Positions 1 to 7,576 of a stretch of 64,000 nt of DNA are shown in pieces (the stretch's first letter is position 1; every line of letters begins with the position of its first letter). The notes beneath the pieces are model-generated. The model did no database searches. It saw only the letters and a program-made list of their open reading frames with translations, and had not been told where the DNA came from. The translations under genes and the position numbers were made by a program. This stretch comes from Deltaproteobacteria bacterium (lineage in GTDB: Bacteria > Desulfobacterota > Binatia > HRBIN30 > JACQVA1), in the NCBI GenBank assembly GCA_016178705.1, contig JACOST010000014.1, forward strand, positions 682,001 to 746,000. The letters run 5' to 3'.

Positions 1-69
1 CTGTGCGGCCTCCCAGTAGGGGGCGGTGTCTTCGTTGGGACGTGGAAGCGGCTTTTCGATTGCGAACAT
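1..69 (-). CDS. DUF35-type OB-fold / zinc-ribbon protein, N-terminus only (partial)
   Basis: An open frame starts at an ATG at 69 and runs off the left edge of the window; only 23 codons are visible. They begin MFAIEKPLPRP and continue with a D-T-A-P-Y-W-E-A pattern, typical of the N-terminus of DUF35 (Zn-ribbon plus OB-fold) proteins. DUF35 proteins usually lie beside SCP2/acetyl-CoA-acetyltransferase-like thiolases and act with them as acyl-CoA-binding partners. The thiolase at 543-1700 on the same strand fits this, although a GxxExxY gene now separates the two. The zinc cysteines are outside the window, so the call rests on the N-terminal pattern and on context. Confidence 0.55.
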   Translation of the reverse strand, partial: MFAIEKPLPRPNEDTAPYWEAAQ

Positions 70-83
70 CTCGGACTCCTTTG

Positions 84-109
84 CCGCGGATTTCGCGGAT
101 TACGCGGAT
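84..109. repeat. Left inverted repeat of the GxxExxY gene
   Basis: This 26-bp sequence has a 9-bp period (CGCGGATTN). It matches the reverse complement of 513-538 with one mismatch (T versus G at the tenth base). The two copies lie just outside the two ends of the GxxExxY gene at 110-502. Confidence 0.8.
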
Positions 110-502
110 TCAAGCACTCCTTCGTCCATCGCTTAGGACCAATCGCTTGTGCTCCAGACTCACCTTGGCGAAATTGATCAACAGGCCGACCGGGAGACCG
201 GACGCCTTCAGGTAGGAGAGGATCTGGGCTCGATGCTGGTCGTTCAGGTCCTTGACGGCTTTGAGTTCGACCACGACTTGCCCGTGCACGACGAGGTCGA
301 GCACGTGGTCGCCGATCGAGACCTCGCGGTAGGCAACGGCAATCCGCTTCTGCGACTCGAACCGGATCTGACGCGTGCGAAGCTCAACTTCCATAGCCGC
401 CTGGTAGATCGATTCGAGGAAGCCAGGCCCGAGTTCTCGATGCACCTCCATCGCCGCACCGATGATCGCGAATGTGAGATCCTGGTGGATAAGTTCAGTC
501 AT
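110..502 (-). CDS. GxxExxY family protein
   Basis: This 130-residue protein matches the GxxExxY family, which has a predicted PD-(D/E)XK-nuclease-like fold and unknown function. The N-terminal part has the helix AAMEVHRELGPGFLESIY, containing the family's G-x-x-E-x-x-Y signature. The centre has the nuclease-like core around DLVVHGQVVVELKAV, where the D, the E and the following K resemble a PD-(D/E)XK triad. The C-terminal part carries a Q-x-L-S-Y-L-K segment and the pattern GLLINF, both family hallmarks. The start is the ATG at 500-502. Members are often scattered, multicopy, stand-alone genes. Here the gene lies inside an otherwise catabolic operon between DUF35 and thiolase and is flanked by inverted 26-bp repeats, which suggests it arrived as a small insertion. 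Confidence 0.88.
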   Translation of the reverse strand: MTELIHQDLTFAIIGAAMEVHRELGPGFLESIYQAAMEVELRTRQIRFESQKRIAVAYREVSIGDHVLDLVVHGQVVVELKAVKDLNDQHRAQILSYLKASGLPVGLLINFAKVSLEHKRLVLSDGRRSA

Positions 503-512
503 CCGTTTCCTT

Positions 513-538
513 ATCCGCGTAATCCGCGCAATCCGCGG
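513..538. repeat. Right inverted repeat of the GxxExxY gene
   Basis: This 26-bp, 9-bp-period sequence (ATCCGCGNA-type units) is the inverted partner of 84-109, with 25 of 26 positions complementary. It lies 10 bp upstream of the GxxExxY start codon and 4 bp from the 3' end of the thiolase gene. Confidence 0.8.
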
Positions 539-542
539 TAAA

Positions 543-1700
543 CTATCTCCCCAGCACCAGCGCCGAGTAGCTCACCGTCGGTGGGGCTTCGTGGGGGGCA
601 CCGCCGTAGCCGGTGACGAGGCACAGCTCGGCGCCCTTCACCTGCCGCGCGCCGCATTCGCCGCGGATTTGGCGCACGCCTTCGCGGATGTGGCCGAAGC
701 CGGAGAGATGGCCTTCGGAGATCAGGCCGCCGGCGGTGTTGGACGGCAGCGAACCGGTGAGCGAGAGATTGCCGGCGTCGATGAAGGCGCCGACTTCGCC
801 GGGTTTGCAGAAGCCGTAGGCAACGAGATCGTGGATCACTCGCGGCGTGAAGGCGTCGTAGAACTGCGCGACGTCGATGTCCCGTGGCGTCACGCCGGCC
901 ATAGCGAACGCCAACTCTCCGGCCTTGGTGCCGCCCCAGTGCTCGCGGTCGTAGCCGTGCGGATGAATCATCTCCGACGAGTGCGATTGGCCGGCGCCGA
1001 GGATGCGCGCCGGACGTTTGGCGAGATCGCGCGCGCGTTCGATCGAAGTTACGATGCACGCGCCACCTCCGTCGGTGTTGGGACAACAGTCGAACAGGCG
1101 CAGCGGCTCGGCGACCCAGCGCGAATTCATGTAGGCGTCGAGCGTCATCGGCTTCTTCATCTGCGCGTCGGGATTCAGCAACGCGTGCTCGCGCCAGGTG
1201 ACGGCGATCTTGCCGTAGTGCTCGTCCTCAAAACCATGCTCGTGTTGCTGGCGTCGTTTGATGTGCGCCATGAGAGTGATCGCGCCGACGTCGCCGTAGG
1301 GCACTTGAAACTCCGAGCCGAACAACTGCATGGCAACGCCTTGCGGCCAGTTCTGCGTCGCAAAGCAACAGAGCACGGTATGACAGTAGCCCGCCTCGAT
1401 CGCGGCGATCGCGGCCTGCACCGAACCGCACGCGGTCGCGCCGCCCATGTCCATGGTGGCGGAGAACGTCGGCTCGATCCCGAGATAGGCGGCAACGCGC
1501 GCCGCCCAGCCGTGTTGCTCGCCCATGATCGCCGGCATCATCACCAACACGCCGTCGATCTCGTCGCGCGGCAGGCCGGCGTCTTCGATCGCACGCTTGC
1601 TCGCTTCGAGGGTGAAACCCATCGTGCTCACACCCTGCAGTTTGCCGAAGCGCGAGGTGCCGACGCCGACGATGGCGCATTTGCCGCTGAGATTAGCCAT
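543..1700 (-). CDS. Thiolase family protein (SCP2/acetyl-CoA acetyltransferase-like)
   Basis: This 385-residue protein has the length and look of the SCP-x-type thiolases that pair with DUF35. The N-terminus has CAIVGVGTSRFGKL. The nucleophile region is around ATACGSVQAAIAAI, where the Cys sits in the position of the thiolase active-site cysteine. A D-A-F-T-P segment and GFCKPGEVGAF follow. Near the C-terminus are NTAGGLISEGHLSGFG, carrying the family H-x-x-G histidine, and LVTGYGGAP. The predicted role is thiolytic cleavage or condensation of acyl-CoA or a keto-acyl-CoA side chain. The downstream DUF35 gene and the upstream acyl-CoA synthetase and enoyl-CoA hydratase on the same strand indicate a beta-oxidation-like operon. 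The substrate cannot be read from sequence. The start is the ATG at 1698-1700. Confidence 0.9.
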   Translation of the reverse strand: MANLSGKCAIVGVGTSRFGKLQGVSTMGFTLEASKRAIEDAGLPRDEIDGVLVMMPAIMGEQHGWAARVAAYLGIEPTFSATMDMGGATACGSVQAAIAAIEAGYCHTVLCCFATQNWPQGVAMQLFGSEFQVPYGDVGAITLMAHIKRRQQHEHGFEDEHYGKIAVTWREHALLNPDAQMKKPMTLDAYMNSRWVAEPLRLFDCCPNTDGGGACIVTSIERARDLAKRPARILGAGQSHSSEMIHPHGYDREHWGGTKAGELAFAMAGVTPRDIDVAQFYDAFTPRVIHDLVAYGFCKPGEVGAFIDAGNLSLTGSLPSNTAGGLISEGHLSGFGHIREGVRQIRGECGARQVKGAELCLVTGYGGAPHEAPPTVSYSALVLGR

Positions 1701-1721
1701 GAGATTCCTCGTCTTAACGCG

Positions 1722-1828
1722 GCCCCCTCCCTAGCCCTCCCCCGTGGCCGGAAGTGGCCACAGGGGAGGGAACTCCGGTCCCCTCCTCCGTGAACATCTC
1801 CGTGAACGGAGGAGGGTTAGGGTGGAGG
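1722..1828. repeat. GC-rich imperfect palindromic repeat at the 3' end of the acyl-CoA synthetase
   Basis: The outer arms are CCCTCCCTAGCCCTCCCC (from about 1722) and the related inverse GGAGGGTTAGGGTGGAGG (1811-1828). Inside are a perfect hairpin GTGGCC-GGAAGT-GGCCAC and a direct repeat CTCCGTGAAC (two copies). The structure fills the thiolase/acyl-CoA synthetase gap and supplies the synthetase stop codon and its last residues (WPPP). It looks like an intergenic REP-type element; it has no U-tract of the kind a simple terminator would need. Confidence 0.6.
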
Positions 1829-3562
1829 CCAGTTCCCTTCCAACATCGCCAGCACTTGCTCGCGCACCTCGCGCCGTTTGGCCTTCATCGCAAAATTCTG
1901 CGCGATGGCGTCGACGAACACGACGCGGCGCGGGGCTTTGTACGGCGCCATGTGTTCCTTGCCCCACGCGATCAATGCTTCTTCGGTAACATCGCTCCCC
2001 GGCGCGAGCACCACCGCGGCCACCGGCATCTCACCCTTCACGCCGTGCGGCACGCCAACCACGGCGACCTGCGCGACGGCGGGATGCTCGCCGAGCTTGC
2101 GCTCGACTTCAGCGGGAAAGACGGAGTAGCCGCCGACCTTGATCATGTCCTTCTCGCGCGCCTGCATGTAGAGCATGCGGCGGCGACCTTGGCGCACGAG
2201 GTCACCAGTACGGAACCAGCCGTCGGTGAGAACCTTCACGGTCTCCTCGGGATTGTTCCAGTAGCCCTGCATGACGCCGGGGGTCTTCACCACGAGTTCG
2301 CCGACTTCACCTCTCGGGACTTCGCGGCCGTCGGCGCCAACAATCTTGTACTGCACGCCGCGCATGATCTTACCCGCGGCGCCGTCGCCAACCGGCGGCC
2401 CCATCGCTGTCGCGAGCGCCCCCGCCGTTTCGGCGAGTCCGTAGCCGCGCGCGAAGCGCGGCAGCTTCGCGCGTCCGAGCCATTTCAATTTCCCGGGTTT
2501 GGCCGCGAGCCGGCGGAAGGTGTGGATCAATTCATCGGGGAACGCATCGCCGCCGCCGCCCCAGATTTCGATCGAGCTGAGGTCGTAGTCGCGCGCACCG
2601 GCGTCGAGCAGCATGCGATACATCGCCGGGATGCCGGAGAACATCGTGACCCGGTATTCCTGAATCGCCTGCAACACCCGTTGCGGATCGAAGCGGCCCA
2701 TGAGCAACATCGGCGTGCCCATGGTGAGCTGCAGCAACAACGCCTGATGACCCGAAGTGTGCGCCAGCGGCATGACCAACAGACTCAACGTGTCGCGCCG
2801 TCCCGGCAAGAAGGCGATGAGTTTGCCGTAAGTCCGCACCGCGAACATCAGCGCGCGATCGCTCAGCATGGCGCCCTTGGGAAATCCGGTGGTGCCGGCG
2901 GTGTAGAAGATGATCGCGAGATCGCCGGGCGCCAGCGGCGACGACGGGAAGGTGTCAGACTCGTCACCGACCAGATCGGTCATGCGAGTCATACCCGCCG
3001 GCACGGTCTGGCTGGTAACGAGGATCCAGTGTTCGACAGTTGGGAGCGCGGACCGTTCGCGGATGACGTTTTCGAAGACGCTGCGGTCGGTAATGAAGGT
3101 GCGAATGCCGCAGTCCTCGACGAGATGGCGAATCTCATCGAGCCGCAGCATGATGTTGAGCGGCACCGGCACGGCGCCGAGCTTCTGCGCGGCGAACTCG
3201 GCGAACGCGGCCTCGATGCGATTGCCGGTCATGAGTGCAATGCGCTCACCTCGGCAGACGCCGAGGTGGTCTAGTCCGTGGGCAATGCGCGCCACGAAGC
3301 GCGCGAAGTCGCGGAACGTCACGCAGTCGCCGTGAAAGAACGGGTAGTCGAGCGGCTGATCGAGAAACAGCGCCGGCCGATCGCCGTACAGCTCAGCGAG
3401 CCGATCCGGCAACGTGGCCATGCTCAGCCGATCGGCCTCGCGCACAAGGATGCGCCACTTGTCGCGGAAGCGCGGGATCGGCCAGTGTTTTGCGAGAAGA
3501 CGCGGATGGCTGATGGCGGATGGCGTATCGCCGGTCGGTATTTGAGTCTTCTCTCGGGCCAT
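1817..3562 (-). CDS. AMP-binding acyl-CoA synthetase (long-chain fatty acid/aryl-CoA ligase type)
   Basis: This protein of up to 581 residues belongs to the ANL adenylating family and should activate a carboxylic acid to its CoA thioester using ATP. The P-loop motif A3 is YTAGTTGFPKGAM. Motif A5 is around YGLAETAGA. A7 reads DGWFRTGDLV. A8/A10 are around KDMIKVGGYSVFPAEVER, and a C-terminal KAPRR precedes the end, where the catalytic Lys lies in the last domain. It sits upstream of the thiolase and downstream of an enoyl-CoA hydratase on one strand, so it probably primes substrate for that pathway. The start is uncertain. The frame is open to 3562, but the first 20 or so residues are encoded by the heptamer repeat (residues 13-20 read TPSAISHP). 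The next Met is at 3421 (MATLPDRLAELYG), which may be the original start. Confidence 0.9.
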   Translation of the reverse strand: MAREKTQIPTGDTPSAISHPRLLAKHWPIPRFRDKWRILVREADRLSMATLPDRLAELYGDRPALFLDQPLDYPFFHGDCVTFRDFARFVARIAHGLDHLGVCRGERIALMTGNRIEAAFAEFAAQKLGAVPVPLNIMLRLDEIRHLVEDCGIRTFITDRSVFENVIRERSALPTVEHWILVTSQTVPAGMTRMTDLVGDESDTFPSSPLAPGDLAIIFYTAGTTGFPKGAMLSDRALMFAVRTYGKLIAFLPGRRDTLSLLVMPLAHTSGHQALLLQLTMGTPMLLMGRFDPQRVLQAIQEYRVTMFSGIPAMYRMLLDAGARDYDLSSIEIWGGGGDAFPDELIHTFRRLAAKPGKLKWLGRAKLPRFARGYGLAETAGALATAMGPPVGDGAAGKIMRGVQYKIVGADGREVPRGEVGELVVKTPGVMQGYWNNPEETVKVLTDGWFRTGDLVRQGRRRMLYMQAREKDMIKVGGYSVFPAEVERKLGEHPAVAQVAVVGVPHGVKGEMPVAAVVLAPGSDVTEEALIAWGKEHMAPYKAPRRVVFVDAIAQNFAMKAKRREVREQVLAMLEGNWPPP

Positions 3563-3628
3563 CAGCTATCAGCGATCGGCCATCGGCGTTTTGAGCCGGC
3601 CATCAGCCATCAGCGATTCCGATCAGCG
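3502..3628. repeat. Heptamer-period (ATCAGCC/GGCTGAT) inverted repeat array, copy 1
   Basis: GGATGGCTGATGGCGGATGGC at about 3504-3524 faces inverted units GCCATCAGCTATCAGC at 3559-3574 and GCCATCAGCCATCAGCG at 3599-3615. The period is 7 bp with point variation. It occupies the gap between the enoyl-CoA hydratase and acyl-CoA synthetase genes and enters both coding ends: it encodes the extra N-terminus of the synthetase and reaches the last codons of the hydratase. Confidence 0.75.
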
Positions 3629-4441
3629 TCCCTTCCAAACCGGTTCGCGCTTTTCTTGGAACGCGTGAATGCCTTCCATCGCGTCTTCGGTCGAAAACAC
3701 TTCGCCAGCGTAGGCCATCTCCTGTTCGAGCGCTTCCTTGAGCGGCAGCGCGAGGCCTTTGAGGGCCGACTCCTTCACCTTGCGTACGGCGTACGGCCCG
3801 TTCTTGCAGATCAGTTCGGCGTAGCGGATGGCAGTCGGCATGAGGTCCTTGAGCGGCACGACCTCGTTGACGATCCCGTAGTGATACGCCTTCTGTGCGC
3901 TGATGGGCTCGGCGGTCAGCAAAATCTCCATCGCCCATGGGAACGGAATCTGGCGCGGCAGTTTGGTCGTCGAGCCGCCGCCGGGAAACAGACCGCGGCG
4001 CGGCTCACCGATGCCGAAGCTGGCATTCTCCGATGCGATGCGGATGTCGATACCTTGCAACATCTCCATGCCGCCGGCGATGCAGAAGCCATTGACCGCG
4101 GCGATGATGGGTTTGTAGATGTCGACATCGCGCAGCACCGCCACCAGCGACGCGTTTACCGGGAACTCCTGCCCGAGCGTTTGCGTCCCGCCGGTTGCGG
4201 TGATCTCGCTGATGTTCTGCGTCACCATCGGGATGAATTCCTTCAGATCACCGCCGGCGCAGAAGGCTTTGTCGCCGGCGCCGGTGATGATGGCGACCCA
4301 CAGCTCGGGGTCGTCGCGGAAATCGAGCCACGCTTTGGCGAGCAAGCCGAAGGCTTCGAAGTTGAGCGCGTTGCGACGCTCGGGGCGGTTGATCGTGATG
4401 AACGCAAGGCGTCCCTTCTTCTCGTAGATGATCGGCGGCAT
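3623..4441 (-). CDS. Enoyl-CoA hydratase/isomerase family protein
   Basis: This crotonase-fold protein has 272 residues from the chosen ATG at 4441 (MPPIIYEKKGRLAFI). The frame continues upstream, but the extension is Arg/Pro-rich and unlike the family. The first oxyanion-hole region reads AGDKAFCAGGDLKEF, and the second reads VNGFCIAGGMEML, both typical of the crotonase superfamily. FGIGEPRRGLFPGGGSTTKLPR carries the E-P-x-x-G-L-x-P-G-G-G signature with the catalytic glutamate position. It should hydrate or isomerise an enoyl-CoA made downstream of the adjacent acyl-CoA synthetase. It is the first gene of the leftward catabolic run; the 314-bp gap to the divergent DUF1302 gene holds the likely promoters. 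Confidence 0.9.
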   Translation of the reverse strand: MPPIIYEKKGRLAFITINRPERRNALNFEAFGLLAKAWLDFRDDPELWVAIITGAGDKAFCAGGDLKEFIPMVTQNISEITATGGTQTLGQEFPVNASLVAVLRDVDIYKPIIAAVNGFCIAGGMEMLQGIDIRIASENASFGIGEPRRGLFPGGGSTTKLPRQIPFPWAMEILLTAEPISAQKAYHYGIVNEVVPLKDLMPTAIRYAELICKNGPYAVRKVKESALKGLALPLKEALEQEMAYAGEVFSTEDAMEGIHAFQEKREPVWKGR

Positions 4442-4657
4442 ACGGCTCCTTCGGGTCGGCCGCGCGTGCGGCGCGGTCAAGCAACCACTTTAATCAAATG
4501 ATTGAAAGCAGAAACGCGTCCGGGAAGTCAAGGCGATTGGCGCAAGTGCTGTGGCAAGCAACGAAGCGAGCCGGACGAGCGAGCGGTCGCAGCTTGGATC
4601 GGACGCTTGGAGTGCGTTCGGGCATCCGCGGCTGACGCCACCGGCGCGCAAAATGCC

Positions 4658-4687
4658 TTGACACGTTAACAGTTGTAAGTCTAAAAG
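4658..4687 (+). promoter_or_regulatory. Candidate sigma-70-type promoter for the DUF1302 gene
   Basis: TTGACA at 4658-4663 is a perfect -35 box, followed after 18 bp by TAAAAG (4682-4687), a 4/6 match to the -10 box. The spacer contains the palindromic core GTTAAC. This would place the transcript start about 60 bp before the ATG at 4756. The remainder of the 4442-4755 gap shows no gene. Confidence 0.4.
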
Positions 4688-4755
4688 CGCGCAACGCGTC
4701 GGTGTGGAGCCGGCAACAGGGCCGGGGGAGCTCGGTTGGCGAAAGGGGGAATCGC

Positions 4756-6624
4756 ATGCGGCGAATCATCACAGTGTGTGGCGGATGGCGGTGGCTGTTG
4801 GCGGCGCTGGTCGCACTCACTTTCGCCCAGCCGGCAGCGGCGCTGTACCTCGACGAAGATCAGAACGTCAGCCTGCGCACGCGCATCTACAGCCAGGCGA
4901 GTATCAGCACCAACCGATCGCAAGACGACACCACGCCCACATTTAAACAGGGCCAGTTGGTGCAGAACCGCTTCTTCTTCAATCCCGAACTCGAAGCCAA
5001 GCTCACGTCCTACACAGCCTGGATGAAGGGTGCGGGCATGAGTGGCGTGGCACCCGACGACCTCTCGTTCCGGCTCGCCGCCTGGGGCTTCTACGACGGC
5101 ATCTATGACTATGGCGCGTCGCAGTATTCGAGCACGGCTTCGGCGATCAACCGAGGCTACCCGACTATCAGCCCTGACGTAGCCTCACGCCGCGCCTTCC
5201 AACTGGCCGGACCCAGCTTCGTCTTTCCGGGCGTCTGCTCGATCTCGCACAACGGCTGCTCCGCAAGTAACCAGTGCCCAATCCAGGGCGAGTCGTGCAT
5301 TAAGTCTGCTGGCACTCCCAGCCTTGCCGATCTCCTTCCCGGCGTTAACGTTCAAAATCCTCACGACATCTACGCCACCCAGCGCCGAGTCAATGAACTG
5401 TATATGAGCTACAGCAAGGGGCCGGTGTTCTTCCGCATCGGACGCCAGGCGATCTCGTGGGGCGAGTCCGACACCATCGCCTTGCTCGACCAAAACAATC
5501 CGTTCGACATCACGCTCGGCGCCCCCGGCGTCTTCGAGGACGTTGACGAAGCGCGCATTCCGCTGTGGACCATTCGCGCCAGCCTCAACTTGTTCGACAC
5601 CCTCGGCCCGCTGTCGAGCGGATTCATCGAATCGTATTGGGTACCCGGCGATCTCGACGTCAACACCGGCACGCTTCCGATCTTGACGGCCAGCCCCTAC
5701 TCGGCACCGGGGAAGGACCCGCAGTCCTTGGTGGGCGTTCTGCCCTATCAGTTCGTGTTGCTCGACCGCACCCCGCACTACAATTTCTCGAACAGCCGCT
5801 GGGGCGTGCGCCTGCAGAGCGTGGTCGACCGCACCCACACGCTCAGCCTGTGGTACTACACGGCGTTTCCGACTCAGCCCGCGCCCCAAGCGCTTAGCTC
5901 AACCGTCATCAATCAACGTGATGCGGACGGACAACAGCTCAGGGCGTTCGTGACCCAAACGGTGCACACCTTGACCGGTGTGGTAGGCGCCGCCGACACG
6001 TTTTTTCTGGAGCCGCTCGACAGCATTGTTCGCCTCGAGGGCGAATTCTTCATGCACGAGCCGGGCTTCAATCCGACGTACAACTTGAACATTCAAGCCG
6101 GGGGTTCGCCAGTCGCGATTCTCAGCGCTCCACCGGGGAAAATTCTCTATGCCGACCACCTACGCTGGGAAGTCGGCGTCGATCGCTTCTTCTTCCTCCG
6201 ACTGCTCAACCCAAGCAACAGCTTCGTCTTTGTGAGTGCGATCGTCGGCGACTGGAACCTGAGCGAAGGTGGCCACGTTAACTATAACGGCGCCCCCATC
6301 AAGCGGGATTACTACCAAACCGGCCAAACCAAGCAGAACGGGTCTGGCCAGGATCCCAGTTCCTTCGTGCAGGAGAAGCCTGTGGAAGCTTTCGGACAGG
6401 TCCACCTGCAAACCGACTATTTGCACGGCCGCCTCACCCCGGCCATCACGTTCATCCAAAACGTGCGCGGCACCTGGGCCGTGTTGCCGAACATCACGTA
6501 CCGGTGGACCGATTGGCTGTTGTTCAGCATGAACTACGTCACCATCGGTGGTGAGTTCCAGCAACTCGGATTCTTCCGCGACCGCGATCAGCTGCAGTTC
6601 CGGGCGACGTATCAGCTCAACTGA
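4756..6624 (+). CDS. DUF1302-type outer-membrane beta-barrel protein
   Basis: The start at 4756 follows AAAGGGGGA at the right spacing and gives a signal peptide (MRRIITVCGGWRWLLAALVA, cleaved after PAAA). The mature protein of about 600 residues is rich in Tyr, Phe, Ser and Asn, like an outer-membrane barrel. The most diagnostic segment is FRIGRQAISWGESDTIALLD followed by NPFDIT, then DEARIPLWTIRASL: the conserved W-G-E-S/NPfD pattern of DUF1302. It ends with alternating strands and FRATYQLN, a barrel-like C-terminus. DUF1302 proteins normally partner with DUF1329 proteins, two of which are encoded at 40652-44542. They have been linked to envelope lipid or hydrophobic-compound handling. The last 13 bp overlap the convergent rmd gene. 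Confidence 0.75.
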   Translation: MRRIITVCGGWRWLLAALVALTFAQPAAALYLDEDQNVSLRTRIYSQASISTNRSQDDTTPTFKQGQLVQNRFFFNPELEAKLTSYTAWMKGAGMSGVAPDDLSFRLAAWGFYDGIYDYGASQYSSTASAINRGYPTISPDVASRRAFQLAGPSFVFPGVCSISHNGCSASNQCPIQGESCIKSAGTPSLADLLPGVNVQNPHDIYATQRRVNELYMSYSKGPVFFRIGRQAISWGESDTIALLDQNNPFDITLGAPGVFEDVDEARIPLWTIRASLNLFDTLGPLSSGFIESYWVPGDLDVNTGTLPILTASPYSAPGKDPQSLVGVLPYQFVLLDRTPHYNFSNSRWGVRLQSVVDRTHTLSLWYYTAFPTQPAPQALSSTVINQRDADGQQLRAFVTQTVHTLTGVVGAADTFFLEPLDSIVRLEGEFFMHEPGFNPTYNLNIQAGGSPVAILSAPPGKILYADHLRWEVGVDRFFFLRLLNPSNSFVFVSAIVGDWNLSEGGHVNYNGAPIKRDYYQTGQTKQNGSGQDPSSFVQEKPVEAFGQVHLQTDYLHGRLTPAITFIQNVRGTWAVLPNITYRWTDWLLFSMNYVTIGGEFQQLGFFRDRDQLQFRATYQLN

Positions 6625-7565
6625 GCATCGGGACGCGCGCGCCAGTCCGTCAACACGTTCGCCAGCGTCTGCCGCCACGGGATGGTCACGCACCATCCCG
6701 TGGCGACCTGTACCTTCGCGCCACAACCAACCAATTGCGGCACGTCGATCGGCCGGAGCTTGGCCGCATCGACGACCATCTCGACCGAGACGCCGCTCAT
6801 TGCGATGAGATCCTCGAGCACGGAGCGAATCGAGCGACCCACGCCCGAGCACAAGTTGTAGGCCTCGCCACGTTCGCCGTGCTCGCAAGCCGCAATGTAC
6901 CCGTCGGCGATGTCGCGGACGTCGCTGAAGTCGCGGATCGCCTCGAGATTGCCCACGCTCAGGCGCGGTGGCTGCAGGCCGCGCTCGATCGCCACTAACT
7001 GGCGCGCGAAGTCGGCGCAGACGAAGGCCGATCGCTGCCCCGGTCCGGTGTGATTGAACGGCCGGACCCGCACGATGTCCAAGCCCGGCGGCTGGCTCCA
7101 CTGATACGCGACCAAATCCGCCGCCGCTTTGCTGACGCCGTACGGACTCAGCGGCCGCCACGGGCACGTTTCGGTGATCGGCAGATCGCTGGGTTCGACG
7201 CGACCATACGCGTCGCCCGAGCCGACGACGAGCACTCGGCAACTGGGAGCCGCGTCGCGCACGGCAGCGAGCACGTAAATGGCGCCGAGCACGTTAGCAC
7301 GCATCGCCGCGGTCGGATCACGCAACGATTGCGGCACGAACGTCAGGCCGGCGAGATGAAACAGCGCCGTGGGTTGCGCCGCGGTGACGGCGTTCGCAAC
7401 GCTCTCCGCATCCTCGATGTCGGCGGCGATGATCTTGATCTGCGGATCGGTGGGTCGACTCCCACCCGGCCGCACGGTGCCCGATACTTCGTGGCCGCGC
7501 GCCAGCAACCGTGCCGCGAGATGTTGCCCCGCAAAGCCACCGATGCCAGTGATCAGCGCGCGCAT
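6612..7565 (-). CDS. rmd: GDP-6-deoxy-D-mannose (GDP-4-keto-6-deoxymannose) reductase
   Basis: This 317-residue extended short-chain dehydrogenase begins MRALITGIGGFAGQHLAARL, with the Gly-rich Rossmann motif G-x-G-G-F-x-G. The catalytic YGVSKAAADLVAYQ carries Y-x-x-x-K, and TCPWRPLSPYG precedes it. RVRPFNHTGPGQRSAFV and SVGNLEAIRDFSDVRDI are typical of Rmd-like reductases. It directly follows gmd (11-bp gap), so the pair should convert GDP-mannose through the 4-keto-6-deoxy intermediate to GDP-D-rhamnose. A GDP-fucose-type or other 4-reductase is a possible alternative, but the close gmd pairing and motifs favour Rmd. The C-terminus overlaps the convergent DUF1302 gene by 13 bp. Confidence 0.82.
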   Translation of the reverse strand: MRALITGIGGFAGQHLAARLLARGHEVSGTVRPGGSRPTDPQIKIIAADIEDAESVANAVTAAQPTALFHLAGLTFVPQSLRDPTAAMRANVLGAIYVLAAVRDAAPSCRVLVVGSGDAYGRVEPSDLPITETCPWRPLSPYGVSKAAADLVAYQWSQPPGLDIVRVRPFNHTGPGQRSAFVCADFARQLVAIERGLQPPRLSVGNLEAIRDFSDVRDIADGYIAACEHGERGEAYNLCSGVGRSIRSVLEDLIAMSGVSVEMVVDAAKLRPIDVPQLVGCGAKVQVATGWCVTIPWRQTLANVLTDWRARPDAQLS

Positions 7566-7576
7566 CGGGAACGGCG

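Noticed and set aside
84-538. The GxxExxY unit as a classical insertion sequence
   Set aside because: No transposase; the ORF is a nuclease-like family of unknown function, so it is described as a possible cassette only.
462-3274. Long plus-strand open frames opposite the thiolase and acyl-CoA synthetase
   Set aside because: They are antisense to conserved genes in GC-rich DNA, are Arg/His/Ala-rich and have no family motifs.
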